DNA of 64,000 bases from Bactrocera neohumeralis (taxonomy: Eukaryota > Arthropoda > Insecta > Diptera > Tephritidae), in NCBI RefSeq assembly GCF_024586455.1, contig NW_026089624.1, positions 693,320-757,319 of the forward strand, in the 5' to 3' direction. Position numbers and translations under genes: made by a program. Shown piece by piece: positions 44,161-54,551 of the stretch; within the stretch, counting starts at the first letter, position 1; each line of letters starts with the position of its first letter. Under the pieces are notes generated by a model. The model was not told the origin of the DNA and did no database searches. It was given only the letters and a program-made list of their open reading frames with translations.

Positions 44161-44639
44161 AAAAGAATTCCAAGTGAATGGCGATCAGAGAACTTTCCTC
44201 ACTTGTGTGAACTTCTACACATGACTCCATCCTCCGAAAACTGCCACACATAACTCGTTTTGGTTCAAAATGATTTGTAACCGTTTCGTACAAAAATTAA
44301 TGTAAGTAATCCGTTATTATTTAAGAAGCACATTTTTTAAGTCACAATAAATATAATCTCTGAAGGTTTTTTTCAATATAAGGATACTCAATAGAAACTA
44401 TTTAAAGTAAACGAAAACATAATTCTAAAAATATTTCGTAACTTATATTTACAGTTCTAATATATATGTATATAAAATTGATGCAATTTTAAGATTAGAA
44501 ATTTTAGAATTGGCTTTACTACCGCATTGAGGTTTCTGTAATCAATTTAATTTGTACATAAGTATTACACGTTTAAAGCTAAATTAACTTATTTTATATG
44601 TCAACCAATTTTTACTTATCTAAAATTGAAGAGAATTCA
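44161..44639. other. Unassigned, RTE 5' end or hAT untranslated region
   Basis: AT-rich from 44290 on; no gene. Probably untranslated hAT sequence upstream of the transposase. Confidence 0.35.
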
Positions 44640-44659
44640 TAGCTTTAATGAATATGAAT

Positions 44660-44905
44660 TCATCACAGCCGCAATTTTTTATGTTACACTGTGAATGCTA
44701 TTTTGCAACAGTCGCAATTTTTGATGTTTCACTGTGAATGCTATTTTGTCACAGTCGCAATTTTTTATGTTCCACTGTGACTGCTACTTTGTTGAAGTTT
44801 CCCATGTGTTCGTTAATTCCAGTCACTGTTACTTTAGAAAACTTGTCACAGCTGTGACCAGTGATTTTTAAGTAGCAGTGACAAAATCACAGGTACTGAT
44901 ATATT
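44660..44905 (-). repeat. hAT 5' subterminal repeats
   Basis: Three tandem units of about 58 bp with CAGYCGCAATTTTTKATGTT followed by YACTGTGAATGCTATTTTG (44665-44790), then GTCACTG-rich sequence to about 44905. Such arrays bind hAT transposase in known families. Confidence 0.6.
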
Positions 44906-46586
44906 TTCATTCGCGATCCTTTACATTGTATACATTAAATACTACAGTCTCTAATCAATATACCCGAAATGAACATTTATTACGGTGATGATTAAAATGG
45001 GTATTTGTACATACATATTTATATTTACGACTGTATTTGTATGTGTTAGCGATAATGCACATAAATATTTGTAATATGATATCTGTTTCTATATAGATTT
45101 ACAAAAATATTTTATTAACAATTGTAGCCGTTAGGAACTGTACAGAAATTTGAACATATAGAGTTTGGTTTTAGTTCGTCGAGAGAGGACTTTACTTCTC
45201 AATTTCCTACACTTGCACTTGTTGGCAAGAGCTATTCTGCATTGGACTTCTATTCTGACATTTTGGTTGGTGTTAATACTGGTTCCATGATAGAGTTTCC
45301 CGTTTACTACCTCCGCCCTCGACGGCGAACAGGAGAGGACCGTTCGCTATCAGCTATTGAATTTCTGCCCTCTGACCATTCAGCCATCAGCATGGGGTCC
45401 CCAACATCACGCTTCCCACAATAGGGGGATTGAGGTAAAACCGATGGTTTATTCATCCTTTGTTCCAAATTTTGTGAAATATGAGGTATCCCTCTTAGCT
45501 CGTAAGTTTAAAGTGCGTTCCCATTTGGGATGCGCCACCTCAAGAGGGCCAACGTTAAAAGGAGTAAGTTCTTTATTTATTGAAAACTAGTCTAAACCCG
45601 TGGCTCCGTTCGCTCTTTGTTGCCAAGGATATCACTTATCGTGATAACAATATAATGGAATAGTTAAATTGACAATCTACATTTTTTATTGGCATCGTAA
45701 ATCACTAAATGTGGTTGATGTAACAACATCTTCAGAGTCTCTGCATCTGCATCGTATATCGTTACACATATGTATATATGCTCATTGTTATAGTGAATAA
45801 CGGTGCAGAAGTAGAGCAGAAGAGGCCGCGTCTCACGCCCTATATCTAATCATATGGTAATGTTCTGTCCAACATTCAGCGAATGTTATTGTAAAATCGA
45901 CGGCTAAAACCCAGATACTTCATTTAAAAAAATACAGACTTTATCGTTACTTTTAAATTTTGCATTGTTCTATGCAATGCTTAAGGAATATTTATCAGCT
46001 ATTATGCACTCATCTCAAATTATGAACCTTTTCTTATTCAGTTACAACTATCACAATAATTCATATAAATGTGTATGTAAACAAAAACTACTGTACCCTG
46101 CCAGTAGCTGTGTGATTTTATTTTGTAGTTTTGAAGAAAAAAATGTTAAATTGATTCTTATATGAATATTGAACACATTGTTATGTTTTGAAATATAATT
46201 TATTTTATTTATGAGTTGTTGTGGCTTTTAACATAAAACGATAGAAAGTAGCCTATGCCCGTCCCGAGCTTCCAATCTACCTCATCACCAAATTTCAGCC
46301 AAATCGGTTCAGTAATAAATACATAGACATAATTTGCAAAATCGAGGGTGATTTTGAAAAAAAGGCCGCCGTTAGGACCTTCTCCAGAACCAAAGGAATA
46401 CCCGTGCAAATTTTCACGTCATTCCGTTCTATGGCGCGGACATACAAAAAAGGCGTTTCATTTTTATATATTAGATTTAAAAAAAAATGTTTTCATAGCA
46501 ATGTGCGACATAAAAAAAAAATCATATTCATCTATTTCGACTTGGTCGCACTGCTAGTTTTTGTTAGTAAAAATAAAACATTGATC
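44906..46586. other. Mostly unassigned; RTE fragment at 45165-45300
   Basis: 45165-45300 (GTTCGTCGAGAGAGGACTTT, TTGTTGGCAAGAGC, GGTGTTAATACTGGTTCC) matches RTE 41509-41640, same orientation, diverged. 45300-45600 contains a frame (LRPRRRTGEDRS; SHLGCATSRGPTLKG) I do not recognise. 46260-46440 has a TTTCAGCCAAATCGGTTCAG motif of the kind seen in dispersed insect repeats. No host gene found. Confidence 0.45.
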
Positions 46587-46706
46587 AATATATAATTTTA
46601 ATACTCATGCAACCTGCTGCTACAGAGTACAAGAGATTTGTTCACCTAACGGTTGTACGTATCACCTTAAACTAAGCGAGATAGATATAGGCTTATACTA
46701 TATATA
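46587..46706 (+). repeat. Repeat B, left piece (split by mariner)
   Basis: TAATACTCATGCAACCTGCT, TTTGTTCACCTAACGGTTGT and AGATAGATATAGG align with 55430-55525. The mariner at 46707 interrupts it; the repeat resumes at 47598. Confidence 0.75.
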
Positions 46707-47595
46707 ACGGGGTTTTCAATAAGAGCGGTTTGAGTTGCCATCGTATTGACTCGGTATCTTTCGCATGGCCACCACGGGCACGCTTGCAAAAGTATAGAAG
46801 CCCCCATTTTCAACGGTTTTTAGGTATAAATCAGTCGAAACTGCTGCAATTTAACGTTCCATATTCCTGTTGGAACCACATATTTTCCAATTCCATAACA
46901 TCCAATTGGGGCCAAAAAATATTCCTCTCTTACAGTAACGTGCCAGTTTTAATCAGCAAGGAAGAAGTACAGCCCAATGACGCCGCCGGCCCTTAAACCG
47001 CACCAAACCGTAATTTTTTCGGGATGAAATGGTAACTCATGGAAATGAGCCTCATCACTGAAGATGGGCGATGAAAATACCGATCATTTTCAGATTGTTG
47101 CTCAATCTAATTCACGAACATACGACGATTCTGGTGGTCAAATGGCTTCAAATCTTGCGTCAATTTGATCTGGTAACGATGTAGGCCTAGATCTTTTCAC
47201 AGAATTTGCAACAACGACGTCACAGAGATGGCCAACGCTTGAGAACGACGTTTGAGAAATTTATTTGGGTCTTCCCCAACTGATGCGCTAGCTTAAGCAA
47301 TATTCTAAATATACATATATATTCTTTGCCTCACTAAATTTTTCCACTAGACGCTCAATTACTGATCTGACAGGACGATTATGATGAAATTTATGTACAT
47401 AGCGCTCTTAAAGTTGAGACTACTAACTCTGAATTTCGGTAGTAAATATTAATAATTTCGACTAGTTGTTGCATCGTATGCATCCATGATGTAATGAAAA
47501 ACTTTACTGCAAAGAAATGTCAAAAAACGGAAAATAATATGTTGTCTGCTGTCCCTATAGGTCTACTTTTGTAGCGTTCCTATTAAAAAACCCGT
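46707..47595 (-). mobile_element. mariner relic inserted in Repeat B
   Basis: Ends ACGGGGTTTTCAATAAGAGC and, inverted, ACGGGTTTTTTAATAGGAAC; TA on both sides (46705-46706, 47596-47597). Minus-strand transposase is badly broken: start MDAYDATT near 47490, RPVRSVIERLVEKFSEAKN, PTSLPDQIDARFEAI, then PIFSDEAHFHELPFHPEKIT and VWCGLRAGGVIGLYFF, then WHVTVREEYFL. The C-terminal catalytic part is missing. Related to but distinct from the rosa-like copies. Confidence 0.82.
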
Positions 47596-47597
47596 TA

Positions 47598-47825
47598 TTT
47601 AAATGATCACGATGACGAGAAAAGTTGAAACCGTGGTGACTGTCTGTTTGTCCGTCGGTCCGTCCGTGCAAGCTGTAACTTGAGAAACTTGAGATATCTT
47701 GATGAAACTTGGTACGAAGGTTCCTTAGTACAAAAAATTTGAGTTCGTAGATGGGCGTAACCACTGCCACGCTCATAAAAGGGCATTAACTGAAAACTTA
47801 TGAAGGGCCATAGCTAAGCACTTAA
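47598..47825 (+). repeat. Repeat B, right piece
   Basis: Resumes with AATGATCACGATGACGAGAA, then a GTCTGTTTGTCCGTCGGTCC microsatellite, CAAGCTGTAACTTGAG, TTGATGAAACTTGGTACGAA and GATGGGCGTAACCACTGCCA, colinear with 55530-55770. Confidence 0.8.
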
Positions 47826-48523
47826 GGGGGGAGCCTGCTTTAGAGGCTTAAAAAATTCGATTTTTTTGAAGAGTTTTTTTTGGAAGGAAAGAAATATCTG
47901 ATTAAAGCGAAATTTCTAGGGTTCATACTTATATGTTCGAACATCATTCACAAATTTTTTGGATACGAAATCTTTGATATTCTGCCTTTGGGAAGCAATT
48001 GCCCGATGCATCTCGCATGTGGAATTTCTGTCCGAAACAAAAAATTCAAAGGGATTCAAATTTTTTAATAATTTATCTTCTAGTTAAACTAAATAAATTA
48101 AAAAAAAATTTATAAATTGAAAAAAAGTGGGTTTTGAGCAAAAAAATTTTACTTTTGTTGTTTAAAAATGTGTTCAAACTTGACTTTTCTTAGTTTTTTT
48201 TGGTTTAAATAGAAGATAATTTAATGCCAAAGATAATAAACTTTGCCCCAATTTCATATGACGTTTATTTTTTATTCTATCCTGCCTACCAATTAAGAAA
48301 AATCGTACAAATGAAAAACCGAGGAATCGCGCGTCAAAGTTGTCTCTTTCTGCCTAAGCGCTTATATATCTGCTAGACGCTCGGTCACTATTTCCCTTCT
48401 AGCTTCGAAAATATTTCGAATTCCCATCTATGACTTTGGGGACATATTCTTAGATAATTTTTAAAGAGATTTAAGCAAAAAAAAAAAAAACAAATCGATT
48501 TTTTAAGCTTCTAAAGCGGCCCA
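47826..48523. mobile_element. 0.7-kb TIR element (MITE-like)
   Basis: Ends GGGGGAGCCTGCTTTAGAGG then CTTAAAAAATTCGATTT at left, and inverted GGGCCGCTTTAGAAGCTTAA then AAAATCGATTTG at right. No coding capacity. It abuts the PIF/Harbinger relic on its right, so the exact outer limit and target duplication (TAA/TTA possible) are unsure. Confidence 0.6.
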
Positions 48524-48730
48524 CTAACGACAAATTTGTTTGACAAATCTGTTTGAGTTTGAGGTGTTTTTTGTTGTGAGTGGGCATGTTGTCAAACGCA
48601 TTGAAGGTTTGCGACAAATTTCAAAAACTAACAACCGATTTGTGGATTCGTTTGTCGTGAGTGGCGTGGTTTGCAAACATTTGGTCAGTTGGTTGAAATT
48701 TTTGCAGAGTAAACATCAGCGGATAAAAAA

Positions 48731-49100
48731 ATGGCAAGCGTGAGCAAAAATTTTTTGAAAGAGTTTATTGAATTATTTAAAAATGAACCGGCCTTATGGC
48801 AATGCAAAAGTGAAAATTATAAGAATAAATGCCAAAAAGATAAGTCGTGAAAAATTTACTTTCGAAATATAAAGAAATTGATAAGGATGCGACAATTGAC
48901 GCAGTGAAGAAACATTAATTGTTTACGCACTGCATATAGACGTGAATTGGTAAAGGTACGCAAGAGCGAAAAGTCTGGGGCAGGTGCTGAGGAAATAAAT
49001 GTACCAAATCTATGGTACTTCAATAAGTTGGAATTTTTGGGTGACCAAGAGATGCAAACAGATGGATTTTGCTCAAAAGTAAGTACATACTCGTAGATTA
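48731..49100 (+). pseudogene. MADF-domain protein of the Harbinger relic
   Basis: ATG at 48731: MASVSKNFLKEFIELFKNEP, ALWQCKSENYKNKCQKDKS and a stop at 48848, the first helix of a MADF domain. Other frames continue the domain (YKEIDKDATIDAVKKH; INCLRTAYRRELVKVRKSEK), then LWYFNKLEFLGDQEMQTDGF, the loop and last helix. At least two frame breaks. In Harbinger elements this partner binds DNA and helps the nuclease enter the nucleus. Confidence 0.7.
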
Positions 49101-49160
49101 TGAGAAGCAATAATTCTTAATTTTGAGAAAAATTGGAGTTATTACAAAAATTGATAGAGC

Positions 49161-49676
49161 TTATACAAATTTATTCTGCATAGGCACTGCACCAACAGTA
49201 CTAAAGTAATTACAAAATTTATCGCGAACATGCTTGGCGTTGTTGGAAGAGTTGGTACACTTTATCGGCTCCAAATCTATCAAATAGTCATTTGTAGTAA
49301 TCCCAGTATCCATTTCGTTGGAGTTTCTCAAATAAATTGACTCATTTTTTACTTTTAAATAATTGTGTAAATAGCAACAGGCAGTTGCAATTAATGTGGC
49401 TTTTTCTGGATTCAACATTATATCAGTGTGAAACACCCGAAAACGGCTGGCTAAAATGCCAAATGCGTTTTCTACAATACATCGACCTCTAGAAAGTCGG
49501 TAGTTAAAGATTTGCTGTTCGATCGATAAATTAGAGCGGCTATACGGTTTCATTCGATTTTTCAAGAGAGGAAATGCATCATCCCCTACGAATACGAATG
49601 GAAATATATCTTCGGACAGTGGTAGCTTTTCCGGCTCAGGTAAACATAGAAACCCTTCATCATCTACATGCAATAT
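49161..49676 (-). pseudogene. HARBI1-like transposase, C-terminal half
   Basis: Minus-strand frame of about 170 residues belonging to the DDE_Tnp_4 family: FVFVGDDAFPLLKNRMKPYS (second catalytic Asp), IFNYRLSRGRCIVENAFGIL (catalytic Glu in VENAFG), then ASRFRVFHTDIMLNPEKATL and CCYLHNYLKVKN. Intact as far as it goes, ending NKFV at 49161. The N-terminal half with the first Asp is lost at the junction with Repeat A (49676). Confidence 0.88.
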
Positions 49677-50293
49677 ATGTATGTATGTATGTAAATATGT
49701 ACACTCAATGTTTCATGTGAAATTTCCGTTGACACGGACAACCAATGGCGAAGCTCACGTTTATTTGCTTTCATGTCAAAAAATCCGAGCTGTGTCGAAA
49801 AAATAAGCGAACGAACCGCTTCACTTGCCGCTGTAACAGTTCCCCCACAAACTAGCCTTAATATGTATGTTTAATATGAGCGTGTATATACATATAACGA
49901 CGCAGATTTTTCCGAGCCACGGAAAAATATTTTAGAAATGACAAATATTTTAAGTAAACATGTACTATGTTGCCACTTTTGTCACTTCTTTCTGTGAACA
50001 AACTTCAGAAAATTGTTCAATTTACGATTTTTAGCGATTACCATCGTCTCGAAAAGCCGCGTGTTGCCAAACGCGTGCTCGGGGAGATTTGAAGGTGGTT
50101 GCTTTTATAAGAGTCGCTTGTTGAAAGTGCGCTTGCGTTCACGAATGAAAATGTTTTTGTTGTAAGATTTACTACATTTGGGCTTCGGGCATTTGGCTGC
50201 CATATTGACTTCTGACGCTGCTGATGCTGTTTCAGACGATTGTTGTTTTTGTAGATTGCAGAGATATACATATGTAGGTTTGTGTATGCATTA
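49677..50293 (+). repeat. Repeat A, longest left part
   Basis: 49677-49855 is the GTTGACACGGACAACCAATG block, with a deletion at the MITE-1 site. 49860-50290 (CACGGAAAAATATT, GTTGCCACTTTTGTCACTTC, GGCTGCCATATTGAC, CTGCTGATGCTG) is repeated inverted at 58080-58540 and partly at 56980-57060. The order A block then this block is the same at 58410-58990 inverted, so both are one repeat family. Confidence 0.7.
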
Positions 50294-51508
50294 CGAGGGC
50301 TGCTATATATATTTCTGGCCTAATAATGAAAATAGGAATATCTTTCAACGAAAATGGCTTTATTGTTTTTCAAAATATTCTCCATCAAGATTTATACACT
50401 TTTGCATGCGCTCAAACCAATTTTCGATGCACTTTTTCCACTCCGATTGAGACACCTCCAAAACATGGTTTTTGAATGCTTCAACAGCATCTTCTGGCGA
50501 TGAAAATCGTTGACCACGCATTATTTTCTTGATGTGTGGGAATAAAAAGAAGTCATTGGGTGCCAAGTCAGGGCCGTACATCGGATGACCCATCAATTCG
50601 ACGTTTTGACCGGTCAAAAAGGCGCTGGTTTGAGCCGATGTGTGAGAGCTCGCATTCGTCTTCTCTTGTTCGTTTTTCGAATTTCTCCGAAGACTTCAGG
50701 CAAACAAATGGTGGTGTGCCACTCAGAATTGACCGTCCTATGTTGCTCAAGCGGAACAGTCGCCACATGACCAGTTTTGCCGAAGAAACAGGCGACCATT
50801 TGCTTCGATGTGCTTCTTCCACGAACAACTTTCGTTGGATTTGGCTCGTCTTGGAAGACCCACAGGATCGATTGCTGTTTTGTTTCGGGTTCATACGCAT
50901 AGATCCATGATTCATCACCTGTGACAATCTTATAAACGTCTTTTGAAGCACCGCGATCGTATTTTTTCAGCATTTCTTTACACCAATCCCCACGAGCCTT
51001 TTTTTGAGCGATTGTCAAATTGTGCGGGATCCAACGAGAACAAACCTTTTTTACGGCCAGGTGTTCATGCAATATCGAATGTATGCTGGTGGGAGAAATG
51101 CATAGGCATGCCTCTATCTGAAGGTATGCTACATGACGGTCTTGCATTATCAGTTCACGTACGGCATCGATGTTTTCTGGCACAACGGTTGTTTTTGGAC
51201 GACCTTCACGGAACTCGTCTTTGGATGGTGCTTCATAGCCACACAAAGATTTTAGTTCATCGATGCACTCTTGTTGTGATAATCCACGTCGAAAGTTGTG
51301 AAAAATGATCGCACGAAAATGTTCACGAGTTAATTCCATTTTTTGGCCGAGATGAATTTTTTAATTCCCTGTAAATAAAACAATTCACGATTAAATGACA
51401 AAATGTTCTGAGTGATGTTATGCTAAAAAATGTCAAACTTTCCAATGGAAATGTCAGATTGCACCTGGCAACACTTACATAGGTCAGAAATATATATAGC
51501 AGCCTCCG
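50294..51508 (-). mobile_element. mellifera-like mariner with TA duplication
   Basis: Ends CGAGGGCTGCTATATATATT and, inverted, CGGAGGCTGCTATATATATT; TA at 50292-50293 and 51509-51510. 1215 bp, a little short of a full mariner. Inserted in Repeat A, which continues at 51511. Confidence 0.9.
50357..51339 (-). pseudogene. mariner transposase, internally deleted
   Basis: MELTREHFRAIIFHNFRRGL SQQECIDELKSLCGYEAPS begins the paired-type DNA-binding domain, but its second helix is missing (APS joins KDEFREGRPK). Then AVRELIMQDRHVAY, ITGDES-type VTGDESWIYAYEPETK (first Asp), TSKQMVACFFGKTG, and after EIRKTNKRRR a small deletion removes the HHDN segment with the second Asp and shifts the frame. The C-terminal part resumes as LTGQNVELMGHPMYGPDLAP, NDFFLFPHIKK (third Asp in PDLAPND), ending GEYFEKQ at 50360. 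Inactive. Confidence 0.9.
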
Positions 51509-51510
51509 TA

Positions 51511-51700
51511 TTTGTGTGGCAATGTTATACGCATATATTTATAGGTATATATACATCAGCAGCGCGCACATGATATTACTGATAAGTGATCATATGATTT
51601 GAATTCGCGAAAACGAACATAAACAGATATGGTCATGATACATGTGAATATAAGTTCTTGTTAATAAAGGTTATTGCAGTTCTGCGTCACTTATTCCTTA
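51511..51700 (+). repeat. Repeat A, right part
   Basis: CATCAGCAGCGCGCACATGA, ATTTGAATTCGCGAAAACGA and GACCATATCTG-type sequence is inverted at 56660-56760 and partly at 57960-58020, so Repeat A resumes after the mariner. The right end is near AATAAAGGTTATTGCAG (about 51680). Confidence 0.6.
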
Positions 51701-52298
51701 CCTCGGGTGGGGGGCAATAAGTTATAGCTAGTGCTAGCTAGTGCTTGCTACTTGAAATATTTCCTTTTAAGTTTTCCTTTACCCCTGGTTTACTGGTGGG
51801 GGGAAGTAAAATATGTAAATAAAAGGAATCTTTTCAGTTGAGATTGTCTTTCAAATCTAATTTTTATTTAGTATTTTTCTTGCTTATATACACATTGTAA
51901 AACCATCTTAAATAACTAAATATTTGTGTATATGTGTATGTTACAGCACACCACATGGGGTTGTTTCCAGTATACAATTTAATACATGTGTGTGTGTGTG
52001 CTGTCATATAATTTATGTTGTATGGTTTGGGCTGTTTTCAAGTGCACAAGTGCATTTGTAATCAATTGCGCAAGCCTAAGTAAATATGTTTATATTACAT
52101 ATCTTGAGTGCATGCGTATTGCATTTAAATGCATACGTGCCTCATGCATGTATGCATATGTGTTGTATATATGCCCTGCCAACCATGAGCGGGTAAAAAA
52201 CCAGATAATCAGTGGGTAAGAAAGTGGGTAATCCATAGGGTAATCATGTGTACTTTAACATAGGCCGAGCGACAATTTTACCCAGTCACGTACGTATA
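51701..52298. other. Unassigned, with repeated G-rich motif and (GT)n
   Basis: CCTCGGGTGGGGGGCAATAAG (51701-51721) and CTGGTGGGGGGAAGTAAAAT (51793 on) are similar motifs about 90 bp apart. A short GT microsatellite lies at 51986-52001. No gene. Confidence 0.35.
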
Positions 52299-53240
52299 CA
52301 TGTGATCATACATCTTTGTTGCTCTCATTCAGCAGTGTCATATAAAAAAGTATATCTGTCCTGCTCTAATATCCCCAATCGACGGCTGATGCAGGGTTGC
52401 ATTTTCTCTTTTAAATAGCTGATGCAGGGTTGCATTTTTTGATTCCTACTTTTAAAATTTCTTAAAATTTCAAACTAAACTTTTTAATTTTCAAAATTTT
52501 TATTTTATTTTATTTTTTATATGTTTACAAAAAATTTATTACAATTTATATAAATAAAAATATATTTAATTTAAAAAATATTTAATATCTGAAAAAAGAT
52601 TAAATAAAGAAAAGAATTTTTAAAACCTGAAAATAAAAGTGTGGAAAAATATTATAAAACACAAATTCCTGTAAATTAAATAAAGGTTATTAAAATCTGA
52701 AAATAAAAGAGTGGAAAAATATTATAAAAGACAAATACCTGAAAATAAAGATTATTAATACCTGAAAATAAATAATAATTACATTGCAGAAAGATTAATT
52801 GTATAAAATTATAATAATACCTGAAAAAAAGATTAATATTATCTGAAAGAATAAAATATATTAAATACAAATAGAATTTACTCTGAAAGCCAATATTAAT
52901 TAAATCAAAATAGTGATAAAATCTGAAAAAAAGAATAATTAAATAAAAATCATAATAATATCTGAAATAAAAGAATAATATTATCTGATTATTTGAATCA
53001 TAAGGCAAACATTTGTTTTCACATATTATATTTGATTGTGCAGGCCGCCTTAAACGCATAAAATACATACTTATGTACATATGTATGTATATAATTATTT
53101 TTGCGTACTATGTTGACCTGCGCAATCCAATTTCAAACAACACACACTTTTTCTCACATACTTAACAATTTAAATTTGCTGCTTCTGATGATATTGCTGC
53201 AGCTGCTATTTCCAATGCTATAAAAACAAATAAAGTAATT
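52299..53240. repeat. Repeat C copy 2 (no LTR-1)
   Basis: Colinear with 18365-19800. A 22-bp motif AGCTGATGCAGGGTTGCATT is duplicated at 52384 and 52421. 52560-52990 is built of variant ACCTGAAAATAAAAG / ATTATAAAA units. Ends near 53225; a short frame AASDDIAAAAISNAIKTNK lies just before the mariner. Confidence 0.6.
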
Positions 53241-53395
53241 ATTTGCGGTGATTTTTAAGAGCTTGATAACTTTTTTTTAAAAAAAACGCATAAAATTTGC
53301 AAAATCTCATCGGTTCTTTATTTGAAACGTTAGATTGGTTCATGACATTTACTTTTTGAAGATAATTTCATTTAAATGTTGACCGCGGCTGCGTC

Positions 53396-53885
53396 TTAGG
53401 TGGTCCATTCGAAAGTCCAATTTTGGGCAACTTTTTCGAGCATTTCGGCCGGAATAGCCCGAATTTCTTCGGAAATGTTGTCTTCCAAAGCTGGAATAGT
53501 TGCTGGCTTATTTCTGTCGACTTTAGACTTGACGTAGCCCCACAAAAAATAGTCTAAAGGCGTTAAATCGCATGATCTTGGTGGCCAACTTACGGGTCCA
53601 TTTCTTGAGATGAATTGTTCTCCGAAGTTTTCCCTCAAAATGGCGAGCTGTGTGGCATGTAGCGCCATCTTGTTGAAACCACATGTCAACCAAGTTCAGT
53701 TCTTCCATTTTTGGCAACAAAAAGTTTGTTAGCATCGAACGATAGCGATCGCCATTCACCGTAACGTTGCGTCCAACAGCATCTTTGAAAAAATACGGTC
53801 CAATGATTCCACCAGCGTACAAACCACACCAAACAGTGCATTTTTCGGGATGCATGGGCAGTTGGCCACCAAGATCATGCGATTT
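53396..53885 (-). pseudogene. Mariner transposase fragment, minus-strand arm
   Basis: LPMHPEKCTVWCGLYAGGII, GPYFFKDAVGRNVTVNGDRY, LPKMEELNLVDMWFQQDGAT (second catalytic Asp), CHTARHFEGKLRRTI, then after a one-base shift FISRNGPVSWPPRSCDLTPL (third acidic position) DYFLWGYVKSKVDRNKPATI to NWTFEWTT. It covers the C-terminal 55 percent of the transposase and overlaps the 5' half at 16523-17330 in the HPEKCTVWCGLYAGGIIG region. Confidence 0.88.
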
Positions 53886-54102
53886 AACGCCTTTAGACTA
53901 TTTTTTGTGGGGCTACGTCAAGTCTAAAGTCTACAGAAATAAGCCAGCAACTATTCCAGCTTTGGAAGACAACATTTCCGAAGAAATTCGGGCTATTCCG
54001 GCCGAAATGCTCGAAAAAGTTGCCCAAAATTGGACTTTCCGAATGGACCACCTAAGACGCAGCCGCGGTCAACATTTAAATGAAATTATCTTCAAAAAGT
54101 AA
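53862..54102 (+). pseudogene. Mariner transposase fragment, plus-strand arm
   Basis: From the junction after HPEKC... (inverted) the plus strand reads WPPRSCDLTPLDYFLWGYVK, SKVYRNKPATIPALEDNISE, then AEMLEKVAQNWTFRMDHLRR to HLNEIIFKK and a stop at 54102. This is the same C-terminus as the other arm, and slightly more intact at the very end. Confidence 0.88.
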
Positions 54103-54208
54103 ATGTTATGAACCCATCTAACGTTTCAAATAAAGAACCGATGAGATTTTGCAAATTTTATGCGTTTTTTTTTAAAAAAAGTTATCAAGCTCTTAAAAAA
54201 TCACCCGA

Positions 54209-54388
54209 TATATTTATGTGTTTATTTATGTATGTATTGTATTGCCTCTGTCTTGTCTAATATATGTATGTGGACTGTATAACTTATTACAATAGCTACA
54301 ATATTTCTTATCTTATTTGTAAATAATATAAGATTGTCTAAATATAAATATATTAATTATTCCGCCTTTTTTGAAGTAATGATCCTGT
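54209..54388. other. Unassigned AT-rich DNA
   Basis: No gene or repeat recognised. Confidence 0.3.
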
Positions 54389-54544
54389 TCAATTTTGAAC
54401 ATTCTCCCGGGCGGCAAAAGTGACTTCTGGGAAGGTGATTGCAGCTTGTAGTCGTCGCCTGACCTTCAATCGATAGTAGATGAAGACTGCTACTAGTACG
54501 CCGATTATAAAGAATAACAATGCGTTCTGAATGTCCATGTTCAT
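54389..54544 (-). CDS. Small single-span membrane ORF (51 residues), unknown
   Basis: Minus-strand frame MNMDIQNALLFFIIGVLVAV, then FIYYRLKVRRR and a soluble tail ending ENVQN. Residues about 8-24 are a strong transmembrane helix followed by a basic stop-transfer patch, so a type with its N-terminus outside and a short cytoplasmic tail is predicted. Two ATGs (codons 1 and 3). No family recognised. It could be the membrane anchor and tail left from an envelope-like or other TE protein, a genuine micropeptide, or chance. No promoter signal is visible. Confidence 0.35.
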   Translation of the reverse strand: MNMDIQNALLFFIIGVLVAVFIYYRLKVRRRLQAAITFPEVTFAARENVQN

Positions 54545-54551
54545 TTTTGAA

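Larger units (their letters stand above)
32605..44905 (-). mobile_element. hAT transposon, expanded by nested insertions
   Basis: Left end TAGTGATGGGCAATG at 32605 is hAT-like and is followed by GTGAC-rich subterminal motifs. The right end near 44905 has many CAGTGAC/GTCACTG motifs but no clean matching TIR. The transposase is on the minus strand in two parts (40198-40960 and 32998-33782) that join exactly when the Tc1-like element and one TA are removed. Removing the Tc1-like and RTE insertions leaves about 2.7 kb, normal for hAT. Confidence 0.7.
48524..49676. mobile_element. PIF/Harbinger transposon relic
   Basis: Two convergent genes typical of the superfamily: a MADF-domain DNA-binding protein on the plus strand (48731 on) and a HARBI1-like nuclease on the minus strand (49161-49676). 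The left part has short direct repeats of ACAAATTTGTTTGACAAA type. The right part is cut off at 49676 by Repeat A. Confidence 0.75.
53246..54208. mobile_element. Rosa-like mariner rearranged as an inverted repeat
   Basis: Both ends are the mariner 3' end (CGGTGATTTTTAAGAGCTTG, and inverted CGGGTGATTTTTTAAGAGCT). The left arm 53246-53595 and right arm 53862-54208 are inverted copies, about 350 bp each, with only around ten differences. The centre (53596-53861) is a single-copy middle part of the transposase on the minus strand. Neither 5' end is present. Confidence 0.9.

Noticed and set aside
46348..46600. Small basic frames (about 63-69 codons)
   Set aside because: Low-complexity lysine/phenylalanine frames from AT-rich DNA, with no conserved motif.
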